DNA of 64,000 nt. It comes from Improbicoccus devescovinae. GTDB lineage: Bacteria > Bacillota > Clostridia > Oscillospirales > Acutalibacteraceae. Both the position numbers and the translations under genes were made by a program. The number at the start of each line of letters is the position of its first letter. Within the stretch, counting starts at the first letter, position 1. Below, piece after piece: positions 16,390 to 25,298 of the stretch. The notes below the pieces were generated by a model that saw nothing but the letters and a program-made list of their open reading frames with translations, made no database searches and was not told the origin of the DNA. The DNA is taken from assembly GCA_036245095.1 (NCBI GenBank), contig BSWA01000002.1, positions 124,001 to 188,000 on the forward strand, written 5' to 3'.

Positions 16390-17088
16390 ATGGGCCAAAA
16401 AGTTAATCCGCATGGATTGCGAGTCGGGATTAATAAAAATTGGAATTCTCGGTGGTTTGTAAAGCGCAGCGAATTCGCGAAATGCTTGATAGAAGATAAT
16501 GTGTTACGGCGGGAATTAAAAGCGAAATTGTATACTGCGGGAGTTTCTAAAATTGAAATCGAAAGAGATAGTTCAAAAATAAAAATTTTCGTGTTTTGTG
16601 CAAAACCTGGGATTATAATCGGCCGTGCGGGGTCTGGTATAGAAAAAATCAGAGTTTTTTGTGAAAAAGTTACAAAAAATAAAGTTTCTATAAATGTCGT
16701 TGAGATTAAAAAGCCAGATTCGAATGCTCAACTTGTTTCGGAATCAGTAGCGCAGCAACTTGAAAAACGGATTTCTTTTAGGAGAGCAGTTAAACAGTCG
16801 ATTACACGGGCGATGAAATCGGGCGTAAAAGGCATAAAGCTTCAGGTCGGAGGCCGGTTAGGTGGCGCAGAAATCGCGCGTTCTGAGCGGTATCATGAGG
16901 GAAGCATACCGTTGCAGACGCTTCGTGCGGACATAGATTATGGCTTCGCAGAGGCTTTCACAACGTATGGTATGATCGGAGTTAAAACTTGGATTTATAA
17001 AGGCGAAATTTTAAAATGTGGAGTCCGTGCTCCTGGGTCGCAAAAGGAGGTAGAGGCTAATGCCAATGCTGATTCCAAGAAGGACTAA
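16390..17088 (+). CDS. rpsC: 30S ribosomal protein S3
   Basis: 232 residues. It begins MGQKVNPHGLRVGINKNW, has the KH motif (IIIGRAGSGIEKIR) and the mRNA-entry helicase-type basic surface (KRISFRRAVKQSITRAMKSGVKGIK). The C-terminal GGAEIARSE and GVKTWIYKGE blocks are intact. It overlaps rplP by 29 bases, so the two are translationally coupled. Confidence 0.97.
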   Translation: MGQKVNPHGLRVGINKNWNSRWFVKRSEFAKCLIEDNVLRRELKAKLYTAGVSKIEIERDSSKIKIFVFCAKPGIIIGRAGSGIEKIRVFCEKVTKNKVSINVVEIKKPDSNAQLVSESVAQQLEKRISFRRAVKQSITRAMKSGVKGIKLQVGGRLGGAEIARSERYHEGSIPLQTLRADIDYGFAEAFTTYGMIGVKTWIYKGEILKCGVRAPGSQKEVEANANADSKKD

Positions 17089-18262
17089 ATATAGAAAAGC
17101 ACATCGTGGCCGCATGAAAGGGCGTGCAATACGCGGGTCGCGGCTTGCTTATGGCGATTTCGGTTTGCAATCATTGGAGCCATGCTGGATAAAATCCAAT
17201 CAAATTGAGGCTGCCCGTGTAGCTATGACTCGTTATTGCAAACGTGTCGGGCGTGTTTGGATCACAATATTTCCTGATAAACCGGTATCGAAAAAGCCGG
17301 CAGAAACTAGAATGGGTAAAGGAAAAGGTGGTCCTGAGTTTTGGGTAGCGGTTGTCAAGCCAGGCAGAATCATGTTCGAGTTATCTGATGTAAGCGAAAG
17401 AACAGCTCGTGAAGCTATGAGATTAGCTGCTAATAAATTACCTATTAAATGCAAATTCGTGAAACGCGATGGCATAATTGATGTTGTTAATAAAAAGCTT
17501 GATTCTGGGTCGGAAATTGATGAAAATTTAAATATAAATGCGGCTAAAACTCAGGATAATTCGGGCGAAAATGCAAGTGAGAATGCGGTTAAAACTCAGG
17601 TGAATTCGGGCGAAAATGCAAGTAAGAATGAGGCTAAAACTCAGTATAATTCGGGCGAAAATGCAAGTGAGAATGCGGCTAAAACTCGGGTGAATTCGGG
17701 CAAAAATGCAAGTAAGAATGAGGCTAAAACTCAGGATAATTCGGGCGAAAATGCAAGTGAGAATGTGGTTAAAACTCAGGATAATTCGGGCGAAAATGCA
17801 AGTGAGAGTGCGGTTAAAACTCAGGTGAATTCGGGTAAAGATGTAAGTGAGAATGAGGCTAAAACTCAGGATAATTCGGGCGAAAATGCAAGTGAGAGTG
17901 CGGTTAAAACTCAGGTGAATTCGGGTAAAAATGTAAGTGAGAATGCGTTTAAAACTCAGGTGAATTCGGGCGAAAAAGAGATTAAAACTCGTAAGAATTC
18001 AAGTAAAAAAGAGGCTAAAACTCAGGTGAATTCGGGCGAAAATAAAACTAAAATTCAGGATGAACAGGAAGATTTAAACAAAAAAAATAGTACTGAAGAA
18101 AAAAAAGTGGCGAAAAAGCCTAGAAAAGTGGCAAAAAAAGTAGATGCAAATGTTCCTGAAAATAATGTTGAGGCTTCCGATGAAATTGAAAATTCTAAGC
18201 CTAAACCTAAAAGGGCTCCTCGGAAGAAAAAGACTGAACCAAAATCGGAAGGGGAGGCTTGA
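17060..18262 (+). CDS. rplP: 50S ribosomal protein L16 with a long repetitive C-terminal extension
   Basis: 400 residues, against about 135-145 for normal L16. Residues 1-140 are canonical: IPRRTKYRKAHRGRMKG, PCWIKSNQIEAARVAMTRY, PDKPVSKKPAETRMGKGKG and VAVVKPGRIMFEL. From about residue 160 a tail starts, with ten 15-residue repeats of the form AAKTQ(D/V)NSGENASEN, shorter variants, then a basic segment (KKVAKKPRKVAKKV and KPKRAPRKKKTEPK). The frame is continuous with the L16 core and no start or ribosome-binding site separates them. The tail is highly hydrophilic and probably disordered. L16 organises the A-site and peptidyl transferase centre. Confidence 0.95.
   Translation: MPMLIPRRTKYRKAHRGRMKGRAIRGSRLAYGDFGLQSLEPCWIKSNQIEAARVAMTRYCKRVGRVWITIFPDKPVSKKPAETRMGKGKGGPEFWVAVVKPGRIMFELSDVSERTAREAMRLAANKLPIKCKFVKRDGIIDVVNKKLDSGSEIDENLNINAAKTQDNSGENASENAVKTQVNSGENASKNEAKTQYNSGENASENAAKTRVNSGKNASKNEAKTQDNSGENASENVVKTQDNSGENASESAVKTQVNSGKDVSENEAKTQDNSGENASESAVKTQVNSGKNVSENAFKTQVNSGEKEIKTRKNSSKKEAKTQVNSGENKTKIQDEQEDLNKKNSTEEKKVAKKPRKVAKKVDANVPENNVEASDEIENSKPKPKRAPRKKKTEPKSEGEA
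17540..17989 (+). repeat. Ten tandem 45-bp units inside the rplP tail
   Basis: The block gcggctaaaactcag (or a close variant) recurs every 45 bases at 17540, 17585, 17630, 17675, 17720, 17765, 17810, 17855, 17900 and 17945. Units keep the reading frame and differ by a few substitutions. About 70 bases of shorter, degenerate units follow. Confidence 0.9.
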
Positions 18263-18269
18263 TTTTTAA

Positions 18270-18488
18270 ATGAAAAATAAAATTAAATTAAAAGAATTTC
18301 GTGATTTGAGTATTGAGGCTCTCGAGAGTAAAATTAATGAATGTAAAATTGAATTGTTTAATTTAAGATTTCAGGGATGTTTAAATCAGCTTACTAATCC
18401 GATGAGATTAAAAGTTTTGAAAAAAGATATAGCTAGAGCTCATACTGTAAAGGGTGAAAAAATTAAGAACGCTGCGGTGGAGGTGTAA
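18270..18488 (+). CDS. rpmC: 50S ribosomal protein L29
   Basis: 72 residues, standard length. It has the two-helix L29 pattern: KEFRDLSIEALESKINECKIELFNLRFQ, then LTNPMRLKVLKKDIARAHTV. L29 is near the exit tunnel beside L23. Its ribosome-binding site (ggaagggg) lies within the end of rplP. Confidence 0.95.
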   Translation: MKNKIKLKEFRDLSIEALESKINECKIELFNLRFQGCLNQLTNPMRLKVLKKDIARAHTVKGEKIKNAAVEV

Positions 18489-18491
18489 TTT

Positions 18492-18818
18492 TTGGAGAAT
18501 ATAAATGAAAATCCAGATGAAAAACCGGAAAATATTGTTCGAATTGCTGAAGAAAAAAAAGTTTCTGATAGAGCTGTGAGAAAAATAAAAGTTGGAAAAG
18601 TAATTAGCAATAAAATGAATAAGACGGTTGTGATTGGTGTTAGTTATTTTAGAAAACATAGATTATACGGTAAAATTATGAAACGTACGACTAAGCTTAA
18701 GGTTCATGATGAAAAAAATGAATGTTCGGTCGGGGATGTTATTAAAGTAATGGAAACCAGGCCAATTTCGAAGGAAAAAAGATGGCGGATTGTTAAAATT
18801 ATAGAAAAAGTAGTGTGA
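18492..18818 (+). CDS. rpsQ: 30S ribosomal protein S17
   Basis: 108 residues from TTG 18492, with ggtggaggtg upstream. The conserved core starts at about residue 30: KIKVGKVISNKMNKTVVIGV, then HRLYGKIMKRTTKLKVHDE and VGDVIKVMETRPISKEKRWR. The first 25-30 residues (acidic, ENINENPDEKPENI) are extra compared with the usual 80-90-residue protein. An internal start is possible, but the ribosome-binding site favours the long form. Confidence 0.95.
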   Translation: MENINENPDEKPENIVRIAEEKKVSDRAVRKIKVGKVISNKMNKTVVIGVSYFRKHRLYGKIMKRTTKLKVHDEKNECSVGDVIKVMETRPISKEKRWRIVKIIEKVV

Positions 18819-18859
18819 ATTTTGAATATAAATTTTAATAAAAAATGAGGTGAGAAATT

Positions 18860-19228
18860 ATGATAATGGCGCAGACTAGGCTTAAATCAGCGGATAATAC
18901 TGGTGCAAAAGAATTAATGTGTTTCAAAGTTTTGGGCGGTACAAGACGAAGATATGCGAGTATTGGAGATATAATAAAAGCTTCGATAAAGAAAGCATCT
19001 CCTGGTGGGTTGGTAAAAAAAGGCGAAGTAGTTAAAGCTGTAATTGTTCGTGTAAAACAAGCAAAACGCAGGGATGATGGTACGTATATAAGATTTGATG
19101 AAAATGCAGCAGTGGTTATTAAAGATGATAAAACTCCTAAGGGGACCAGAATTTTTGGGCCTGTGGCTCGGGAATTGCGCGAAAAGGGATTTTCTAAAAT
19201 TTTGAGTTTGGCTCCGGAAAGTTTGTGA
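18860..19228 (+). CDS. rplN: 50S ribosomal protein L14
   Basis: 122 residues, standard length. Conserved blocks are RLKSADNTGAKELMC, VLGGTRRRYASIGDII, KRRDDGTYIRFDENAAVVI and GTRIFGPVARELRE. L14 forms part of an intersubunit bridge and binds the silencing factor RsfS. The ATG at 18860 follows gaggtgag. Confidence 0.97.
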   Translation: MIMAQTRLKSADNTGAKELMCFKVLGGTRRRYASIGDIIKASIKKASPGGLVKKGEVVKAVIVRVKQAKRRDDGTYIRFDENAAVVIKDDKTPKGTRIFGPVARELREKGFSKILSLAPESL

Positions 19229-19285
19229 TATTTTGTTTTTAAAATTTAAAATTTAATTATTTTTAAGTTTATATGGAGGTGGAAA

Positions 19286-19627
19286 ATGCTTAAAAAAAAT
19301 ACTTGTATCAAAAAAGTACATGTTCGCACAGGGGATTTAGTTGTTGTGAAATGTGGTAAAGACCGCGGAAAGCGCGGTAAAGTCTTAGCGGTCAGCCCGA
19401 AAGAGGCAAAATTGATAGTTAGCAAAATTAACATGGTTTCGAAGCATGTCAAGCCGAAACGTGCCGGAGATGAGGCCGGAATTGTGAAAGTTGAAAGTGC
19501 TTTGTATTCATGTAAGGTTCAGCTTGTTTGCCCAAGTTGTGATCAGGCGACGCGTATAGCTCATAAATTTATTGAAAATGGTGTTAAAAAACGTGTTTGT
19601 AAAAAATGCGGAGAGTTAATAAAATAA
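19286..19627 (+). CDS. rplX: 50S ribosomal protein L24
   Basis: 113 residues. The N-terminal KOW motif is clear (HVRTGDLVVVKCGKDRGKRGKV), with VSKHVKPKRAG after it. The C-terminus carries two CxxC pairs (CPSC and CKKC), a pattern seen in many clostridial L24 proteins and compatible with zinc binding. L24 starts 50S assembly by binding the 5' end of 23S rRNA. ATG 19286 after ggaggtgg. Confidence 0.96.
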   Translation: MLKKNTCIKKVHVRTGDLVVVKCGKDRGKRGKVLAVSPKEAKLIVSKINMVSKHVKPKRAGDEAGIVKVESALYSCKVQLVCPSCDQATRIAHKFIENGVKKRVCKKCGELIK

Positions 19628-19733
19628 TTTTTTTGTAAGAATTATATTAAATTTAATTTTTAAATATAATAAAAATGTGAATTTTATATAAAAAATATAA
19701 ATTAAAAATATGAAATAAAGGAGGTTGTTTTGT

Positions 19734-20282
19734 GTGTCCAGGCTTAAAGAAATTTATAAATCTGAAATAATTCCTAAGCTTATGGAAAAATTTAATTTTA
19801 AGTGTATAATGGCGGTTCCAAAGTTGGAAAAAGTTGTTATAAACGTCGGAGCAGGCGATTCGAAGGATAGTTCAAAAGTAATAGGCATGGTTATTGATGA
19901 TATCTCACGGATTGCAGGTCAAAGGCCGGTTTATTGTTTGGCTAGGAAGTCTGTTTCGAATTTTAAAATTAGAGAAGGCATGAAAATAGGTGTGAAAGTT
20001 ACTCTTAGAAAGTCAAAAATGTACGAGTTTGTTGATAGATTTTTTAATTTGGCATTGCCTAGAGTTCGGGATTTTCGTGGGATTAATCCGAAGTCTTTTG
20101 ATGGCCGTGGGAATTATAATATGGGTATTAAAGAGCAGCTTGTGTTCCCAGAAATAGAATATGATAAAATAGACAAGATTCGTGGCATGGATATTTGTTT
20201 TGTGACAAATACTCGGAAAGATAATCATGCTTTTGAATTATTAAGTTTATTAGGGGCTCCGTTTAGTAGTATAAAAAAATAA
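19734..20282 (+). CDS. rplE: 50S ribosomal protein L5
   Basis: 182 residues from GTG 19734 (MSRLKEIYKSE), with aaaggagg 9 bases upstream. It includes VPKLEKVVINVGAGD, the AGQRPVYCLARKSVSNFKIREG block, and FRGINPKSFDGRGNYNMGIKEQ. L5 anchors 5S rRNA in the central protuberance and contacts P-site tRNA. Confidence 0.97.
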   Translation: MSRLKEIYKSEIIPKLMEKFNFKCIMAVPKLEKVVINVGAGDSKDSSKVIGMVIDDISRIAGQRPVYCLARKSVSNFKIREGMKIGVKVTLRKSKMYEFVDRFFNLALPRVRDFRGINPKSFDGRGNYNMGIKEQLVFPEIEYDKIDKIRGMDICFVTNTRKDNHAFELLSLLGAPFSSIKK

Positions 20283-20306
20283 AAAAATTAAAAGAGGTGA
20301 GATTCA

Positions 20307-20492
20307 TTGGCTCGTGCAGCGCTTAAAGCCAAGCAAAAACGTACGCCGAAGTATCCTACGCAGGGGTATACACGGTGTGAGATTTGTGGGCGGGCTAGAG
20401 GGGTTTTTAAATTGTTTAAAATTTGTAGAATATGTTTTAGAAATTTAGCTCATAAAGGAGAAATCCCCGGAGTTAGAAAAGCAAGTTGGTGA
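20307..20492 (+). CDS. rpsZ: 30S ribosomal protein S14, zinc-binding type
   Basis: 61 residues from TTG 20307 after agaggtga. Short, zinc-ribbon form: two CxxC pairs, CEIC at about 24-27 and CRIC at about 40-43, then FRNLAHKGEIPGVRKASW. This is the type normally encoded in the spc operon of Firmicutes. Confidence 0.97.
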   Translation: MARAALKAKQKRTPKYPTQGYTRCEICGRARGVFKLFKICRICFRNLAHKGEIPGVRKASW

Positions 20493-20529
20493 AAATTAAT
20501 AAAAAAATATAAAAAGGAGGTTAGTTTTA

Positions 20530-20928
20530 GTGCAAGTTACAGATTCAATCGCAGATTTATTAACTCGAATTCGGAATGCGTCTTCTATGAGGCATGATGT
20601 AGTGGAAGTCCCAGCGTCGGGAATAAAAAAAGAAATAGTAAGAATTTTGGCTGAAGAGGGATATATAAGAAAGTCGGTGTTTTTAGGTAATAAAAAACAG
20701 GGGAATATTAAGATTACTTTGAAATATGACAAAGAAAAAGTGCCAGCGCTTACCGGTTTGAAGCGTATTTCGAAGCCGAGTTTGAGAATTTATCGCGGAG
20801 TGGCAGAGTTGCCTAAAGTTATGCGAGGCGCGGGGATTGCTATAGTTTCAACGCCAAAAGGTGTGGTTACAGATAGAAAGGCTCGTAAATTGGGTGCCGG
20901 TGGAGAAGTTATTGCTTATGTTTGGTAG
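20530..20928 (+). CDS. rpsH: 30S ribosomal protein S8
   Basis: 132 residues, standard. It starts at GTG 20530 (MQVTDSIADLLTRIRNASSM) after aaggagg. C-terminal GIAIVSTPKGVVTDRKAR and GGEVIAYVW are diagnostic. S8 binds the 16S central domain and, in some bacteria, controls spc operon translation. Confidence 0.97.
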   Translation: MQVTDSIADLLTRIRNASSMRHDVVEVPASGIKKEIVRILAEEGYIRKSVFLGNKKQGNIKITLKYDKEKVPALTGLKRISKPSLRIYRGVAELPKVMRGAGIAIVSTPKGVVTDRKARKLGAGGEVIAYVW

Positions 20929-20994
20929 TTATTAATAAATTTTAAATAAATTAAAAATAAATTTTATTTATTTTTTTTGGGGGGTGCTGGATCG

Positions 20995-21540
20995 GTGTCC
21001 AGAATTGGAAGAAGACCTATAAATATTCCAAATGATGTCAAAATTAATTACGAAAATAATATAATTAAAGCTACTGGTGTAAAAGGCGAGCTTGTTCAAA
21101 GTGTTCATAAAAATATGAAATTGGAAATTAGTGATAATATTATAAAAATATTAAGGCCTGATGATAGTAAAATTAATAGGTCGTTGCATGGCTTGACACG
21201 TTCGCTTGTTTTTAATATGATTGAAGGCGTAAGTAAAGGTTTTGTGAAAGTACTTGAAATTCATGGTGTAGGGTATCGCGCACAAAAACAGGGCCAAAAT
21301 TTGGTTATGAGTTTGGGTTATTCTCATCAGGTTATTTTAAGTGAAAATGAAGATATAAAATTAGAAGTCAAGGGGAATAAAATTACTGTTCTAGGCGCTG
21401 ATAAACAAAAAGTTGGTCAATTTGCAGCTATAATACGTGAGAAGCGTCCTCCTGATCCGTATAAGGCCAAAGGTATTAGATATTCGGGTGAGATAATTCG
21501 AAGAAAAGAAGCTAAAGCTGGTAAATCGGGAAAAAAGTAA
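20995..21540 (+). CDS. rplF: 50S ribosomal protein L6
   Basis: 181 residues from GTG 20995 (MSRIGRRPINIP), with gggggtg upstream; an ORF extension to 20977 precedes that site. Blocks: LHGLTRSLVFNMIEGVSKGF, VLEIHGVGYRAQ, LSLGYSH-type region (MSLGYSHQV), and REKRPPDPYKAKGIRYSGE. L6 lies near the GTPase-associated centre. Confidence 0.97.
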   Translation: MSRIGRRPINIPNDVKINYENNIIKATGVKGELVQSVHKNMKLEISDNIIKILRPDDSKINRSLHGLTRSLVFNMIEGVSKGFVKVLEIHGVGYRAQKQGQNLVMSLGYSHQVILSENEDIKLEVKGNKITVLGADKQKVGQFAAIIREKRPPDPYKAKGIRYSGEIIRRKEAKAGKSGKK

Positions 21541-21567
21541 AAATTAAATTTTCAGGGGGGATATAAA

Positions 21568-21927
21568 TTGATTACGAAAATTATTAAAAATAAAGCTCGT
21601 AAAAAGCGGCATGTACGAGTTAGAAGCAAGGTTCGTGGGACTTGCGATTGTCCAAGGTTGAGCGTTTTTAGGTCTTTGAAAAATATATATTCGCAAATTA
21701 TAGATGATAATTCAGGGCGTACTTTGATTTCGGCATCGAGTAAAGACTCTGGGTTTGAGTTCCGTGGGAATAATAAAGAAGCTGCTCGCGAAGTGGGGAA
21801 ATTGCTGGCAAGTAAGGCTCTTGGTTTAAATATAAAAAAAGTAGTATTTGATCGTGGTGGGTATTTGTTTCACGGAAGAGTGAAAGAATTGGCGGATGGC
21901 GCGCGTGAGGGTGGTTTGGTTTTTTAA
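21568..21927 (+). CDS. rplR: 50S ribosomal protein L18
   Basis: 119 residues from TTG 21568 after cagggggg. The basic N-terminus (KARKKRHVRVRSKVRGT) is followed by RLSVFRSLKNIYSQIIDD, and the terminal FDRGGYLFHGRVKELADGAREGG. It binds 5S rRNA with L5. Confidence 0.97.
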   Translation: MITKIIKNKARKKRHVRVRSKVRGTCDCPRLSVFRSLKNIYSQIIDDNSGRTLISASSKDSGFEFRGNNKEAAREVGKLLASKALGLNIKKVVFDRGGYLFHGRVKELADGAREGGLVF

Positions 21928-21969
21928 TTTATTTTTAATTTATTTGTTATACAAGGAGGGAAATAAGTT

Positions 21970-22482
21970 TTGGCAGGAGAATTTGTTAAGTCTAATGAAA
22001 AAAAGAGTGATTTAAAAGAAAAATTAGTTTCAGTAAATCGCGTTTCTAAGACTGTTAAAGGTGGCCGAATTTTCAAGTTTTCGGCATTGATAGTGATTGG
22101 TGATGGCAAGGGTTTTGTAGGAGTAGGATTAGGCAAATCAAGCGAGATTCCTGATGCTATATGTAAAGGTGTGGAAAACGCGAAAAAAAATGCAGTTAAA
22201 ATTACGCTTTTTGGGTCGACTATACCGCATGAGATTATAGGAATATTTGGTGCAGGAAGGGTTTTGTTAAAACCTGCTCCTCCGGGCACAGGAGTATTGG
22301 CGGGCGGACCAGCGCGCGCGGTTCTTGAGGCGGCGGGAATTAAAGATTTGCGAGCGAAATCTTTGAGATCAAATAATCCGTGTAATGTAGTGAAAGCGGT
22401 GATGGAAGGCTTGAAGGCGTTGCGTTCTTTTGAGCGAGTTGCGTTAACAAGAGGCAAAAGCGTTCAGGAAATTTTAGCATAA
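21970..22482 (+). CDS. rpsE: 30S ribosomal protein S5
   Basis: 170 residues from TTG 21970 after aaggaggg. The double-stranded-RNA-binding-like N-domain (LVSVNRVSKTVKGGRIFKFS, GDGKGFVGVGLGKSSE) and C-domain (PAPPGTGVLAGGPARAVLEAAGI, LRSNNPCNVVKA) are intact. S5 helps decoding fidelity and mRNA unwinding. Confidence 0.97.
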   Translation: MAGEFVKSNEKKSDLKEKLVSVNRVSKTVKGGRIFKFSALIVIGDGKGFVGVGLGKSSEIPDAICKGVENAKKNAVKITLFGSTIPHEIIGIFGAGRVLLKPAPPGTGVLAGGPARAVLEAAGIKDLRAKSLRSNNPCNVVKAVMEGLKALRSFERVALTRGKSVQEILA

Positions 22483-22497
22483 ATTGAGGTGTTAAAA

Positions 22498-22689
22498 ATG
22501 GCTGAAATTGGTCAGACTGCTAGAATTACTTTGATAAAAAGTTTATCTGGAAGATTTAAAAAACATGTATCAACGGCGAAGTCTTTGGGATTAAAAAAAC
22601 GGTGTCAAAGTGTGGTTCAGAAAGTAAATGAGTGTGTTTTGGGGAAAATAAAAAAAATAAGTTATTTGATCGAAGTCGAGTATAATTAA
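22498..22689 (+). CDS. rpmD: 50S ribosomal protein L30
   Basis: 63 residues from ATG 22498, with gaggtg upstream; the GTG at 22489 overlaps that site. Pattern RITLIKSLSGRFKKHVSTAKSLGL matches bacterial L30, although its usual C-terminal GMI/KV part is diverged (KKISYLIEVEYN). Position between S5 and L15 is standard. Confidence 0.93.
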   Translation: MAEIGQTARITLIKSLSGRFKKHVSTAKSLGLKKRCQSVVQKVNECVLGKIKKISYLIEVEYN

Positions 22690-22797
22690 ATTTTTTGTTA
22701 TTTTTTTTATTAAATTTCAGTTAAAATATTGAAAACATAATTTTATTTTAATAAAATATACAAGATTAGTTTTATAGAAAAAAGGGGTGAGGAAATA

Positions 22798-23253
22798 ATG
22801 GGAGATTTAGAATTAAAACCGGCAGCTGGCTCAAAATTCAGAGTTAGACGCATAGGCCGCGGCCATGGGTCGGGTCACGGCAAGACAGCTGGGAAGGGGC
22901 ACAAAGGCCAAAAAGCTCGATCGGGCGGTAAAATTGGCCGTGGTTTTGAAGGCGGTCAGTTGCCGTTGAAAAAACGAATTCCAAAGCGCGGGTTTACTAA
23001 TTCTTTTGCTTTGAAAGTGGGAATTGTAGATGTCAGAAAATTGGAGATTTTTGAGGCAAATTCTAGTGTAAATGTACAAAAATTAAGAGAATTTAATTTA
23101 ATTAAAGGCAGATTTGATAAGATAAAAATTATTGGTAAAAGTAGAATTTCTAAAATTTTAAATATTAAAGTCGATGCATGTTCGGCGGCGGCTAGAGCTT
23201 CGATAGAATCTGCTAGTGGCACCATACTTTGTGGCGCAACGGAGGTGGTGTAA
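22798..23253 (+). CDS. rplO: 50S ribosomal protein L15
   Basis: 151 residues. The glycine-rich N-terminus RGHGSGHGKTAGKGHKGQKARSG and GFEGGQLPLKKRIPKRGF is characteristic. The globular C-domain is present. ATG 22798 after aaaggggtgagg. It ends one base before secY. Confidence 0.97.
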   Translation: MGDLELKPAAGSKFRVRRIGRGHGSGHGKTAGKGHKGQKARSGGKIGRGFEGGQLPLKKRIPKRGFTNSFALKVGIVDVRKLEIFEANSSVNVQKLREFNLIKGRFDKIKIIGKSRISKILNIKVDACSAAARASIESASGTILCGATEVV

Positions 23254-23254
23254 C

Positions 23255-24580
23255 ATGTTTAAAGCTGTCCGACAAGCTTGGAAATCGGGAGATTTAAAAA
23301 AGAAATTATTGTTTACGATTCTTATATTAATTGTATTTAGAATCGGTTCGATTATACCGGTGCCGTTTTTAGACACGGAAGCTTTACGCGGTTTTATGGG
23401 GACTGGCGCTGGCGGAGGTGCTATACTAGCGTATTTTGATACTCTTTCAGGCGGTGCATTTGCCCAAGCTACTTTATTTGCGATGTCGGTCCAGCCGTAT
23501 ATTAATTCGCAGATAATAATGCAGTTGTTGACGGTGTCGTTGCCATACTTAGAGTCTTTGCAGCGAGAGGGCGAAGAGGGCCAGAAAAAAATAAATGCAA
23601 TTACTCGAATAGTTACTATATTTCTTGGTATAATGCAAGGTTTTGCTTATTTTTCTTTTTTAAAAAGCCGTGGGCATTATGGCATTCCTATAATTAAATA
23701 TTCGTCTGGCGTTGAAGGCTTGTTTGTTATGATTGTGATTATAGCTGTATTTACTGCGGGCACTGCTCTTATGATGTGGCTTGGTGAGCAAATAAATAGT
23801 AAAGGTGTTGGCAACGGCGTTTCGGTATTGATGTTCGCCGGCATAATTTCAAGAATGCCAACATTGTTAGCACAAGTAGGATTATTTATTTATCAGGCTG
23901 TTAAATTTCCTGATATTTATTGGAAATATTTTATATTTGTACCATTGTTTATTTTAATATTTTTGGGCATGATGTGGTTAATAGTTTTTATGAATGATGC
24001 TGAAAGGCGCATCCCGATTCAGTATGCAAAGCGGGTGATCGGGCGAAGATTATTTGACAAACAAGCTAGTCATTTACCATTGAAAATTGGGCTTGCTGGT
24101 GTTATGCCAGTTATATTCGCGAGTTCGGTTTTATCGTTGCCGAGTATGATAAATTTATTTGTTTCTCCTTCTGGATGGTACAAAATAGTTCTTGATGCAT
24201 TGTCGGTGAACGGTTGGCTGTACACGGTTATTAATTTTGCATTAATTTTAATGTTTGCATATTTTTATGTGTCTATTTCGTATAATCCGATAGAAATCGC
24301 AAATAATTTGCGGCAGAGCGGCGGAGCTATACCCGGAATTCGTCCCGGACGTGCGACTACAGATTATTTATCAAAAGTGCTGTCGTATGTTACGTTGACA
24401 GGTGCATTATTTCTTGCGTTTATAGCTATATTTCCGATATTTTTCTCAAGCGTTTCAAATTTAGGAGGTCTTTCGTTGAGTGGCACTTCGATAGTAATAC
24501 TGGTGGGTACTGCGTTGGAGACTGTAAAAATGATAGAATCGCAGACTATGATGCGTCAGCATAAGGGCTTTTTAGATTAA
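23255..24580 (+). CDS. secY: SecY preprotein translocase channel subunit
   Basis: 441 residues, ten membrane spans. ATG 23255 (MFKAVRQAWK) follows ggaggtggtgtaac. It includes RIGSIIPVPFLD, the plug and second span region (ALFAMSVQPYINSQIIMQLL), GEQINSKGVGNGVS, and RRIPIQYAKR. With SecE (50205) and SecG (43297), also in this window, it forms the SecYEG channel, which the exported proteins found here would need. Confidence 0.97.
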   Translation: MFKAVRQAWKSGDLKKKLLFTILILIVFRIGSIIPVPFLDTEALRGFMGTGAGGGAILAYFDTLSGGAFAQATLFAMSVQPYINSQIIMQLLTVSLPYLESLQREGEEGQKKINAITRIVTIFLGIMQGFAYFSFLKSRGHYGIPIIKYSSGVEGLFVMIVIIAVFTAGTALMMWLGEQINSKGVGNGVSVLMFAGIISRMPTLLAQVGLFIYQAVKFPDIYWKYFIFVPLFILIFLGMMWLIVFMNDAERRIPIQYAKRVIGRRLFDKQASHLPLKIGLAGVMPVIFASSVLSLPSMINLFVSPSGWYKIVLDALSVNGWLYTVINFALILMFAYFYVSISYNPIEIANNLRQSGGAIPGIRPGRATTDYLSKVLSYVTLTGALFLAFIAIFPIFFSSVSNLGGLSLSGTSIVILVGTALETVKMIESQTMMRQHKGFLD

Positions 24581-24659
24581 TTCCCAGAGTCTTTCATGTT
24601 TTTTTTAGTTTATAATTAACAAAAAAATATATATTTTTTAGTTTAGGAGTTTTTGGCAT

Positions 24660-25298
24660 TTGAATATAATATTTTTAGGTGCGCCTGGGGCAGGCAAGGG
24701 AACTCACGCGGAAATAATTAAAGAAAAGCTTGGGATTCCGAGTATTTCAACAGGTGATATAATTCGTGCAGAGTTGAAAAAACAAAGCGAATTTTCTAAA
24801 AAAATGAAGGAATATACAGATGCAGGTCAGTTGGTTCCGGATGAAATTGTGATAGATATTATAAAAGAAAGAATCTCCCATGAGGATTGTAAACTTGGAT
24901 TTATTTTAGACGGTTTCCCGAGGACTCCTGAGCAGGCTGAGGCTTTGGAAAATATGGGTATTAAAATAAATAAAGTTATAAATCTGGAAGTTTCTGACGA
25001 GTTGGTTTATACACGCATGGCGGGTCGCGAGGTTTGCCAGGAATGTGGTGCTGTTTTTAATTCTATTACTGATAAGAAACCTAGAAAACAGGGCATATGT
25101 GATATTTGTGATTCTAGTTTGGTTCGTAGGTCCGATGATCAGGAGGCTGTTGTGAAAAAAAGATTGGAAGTTTATCATGAGCAGACTGAGCCTCTTGTGA
25201 AATATTATCAAAAAAAAGATTTACTTGTTAATATTAATGGCAATAATCACCTAAAAACGGCGTCGCGGGATATTTTGGAGGTGCTTAGTGTAACATGA
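24660..25298 (+). CDS. adk: Adenylate kinase
   Basis: 212 residues from TTG 24660 after aggagtttttggca. P-loop GAPGAGKGTH, NMP-binding STGDIIR, FILDGFPRTPEQAEAL, and a LID domain with four cysteines (CQEC and CDIC) for a structural zinc, typical of Gram-positives. It interconverts ATP, ADP and AMP, relevant to a cell importing host nucleotides. Overlaps map by 4 bases. Confidence 0.97.
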   Translation: MNIIFLGAPGAGKGTHAEIIKEKLGIPSISTGDIIRAELKKQSEFSKKMKEYTDAGQLVPDEIVIDIIKERISHEDCKLGFILDGFPRTPEQAEALENMGIKINKVINLEVSDELVYTRMAGREVCQECGAVFNSITDKKPRKQGICDICDSSLVRRSDDQEAVVKKRLEVYHEQTEPLVKYYQKKDLLVNINGNNHLKTASRDILEVLSVT

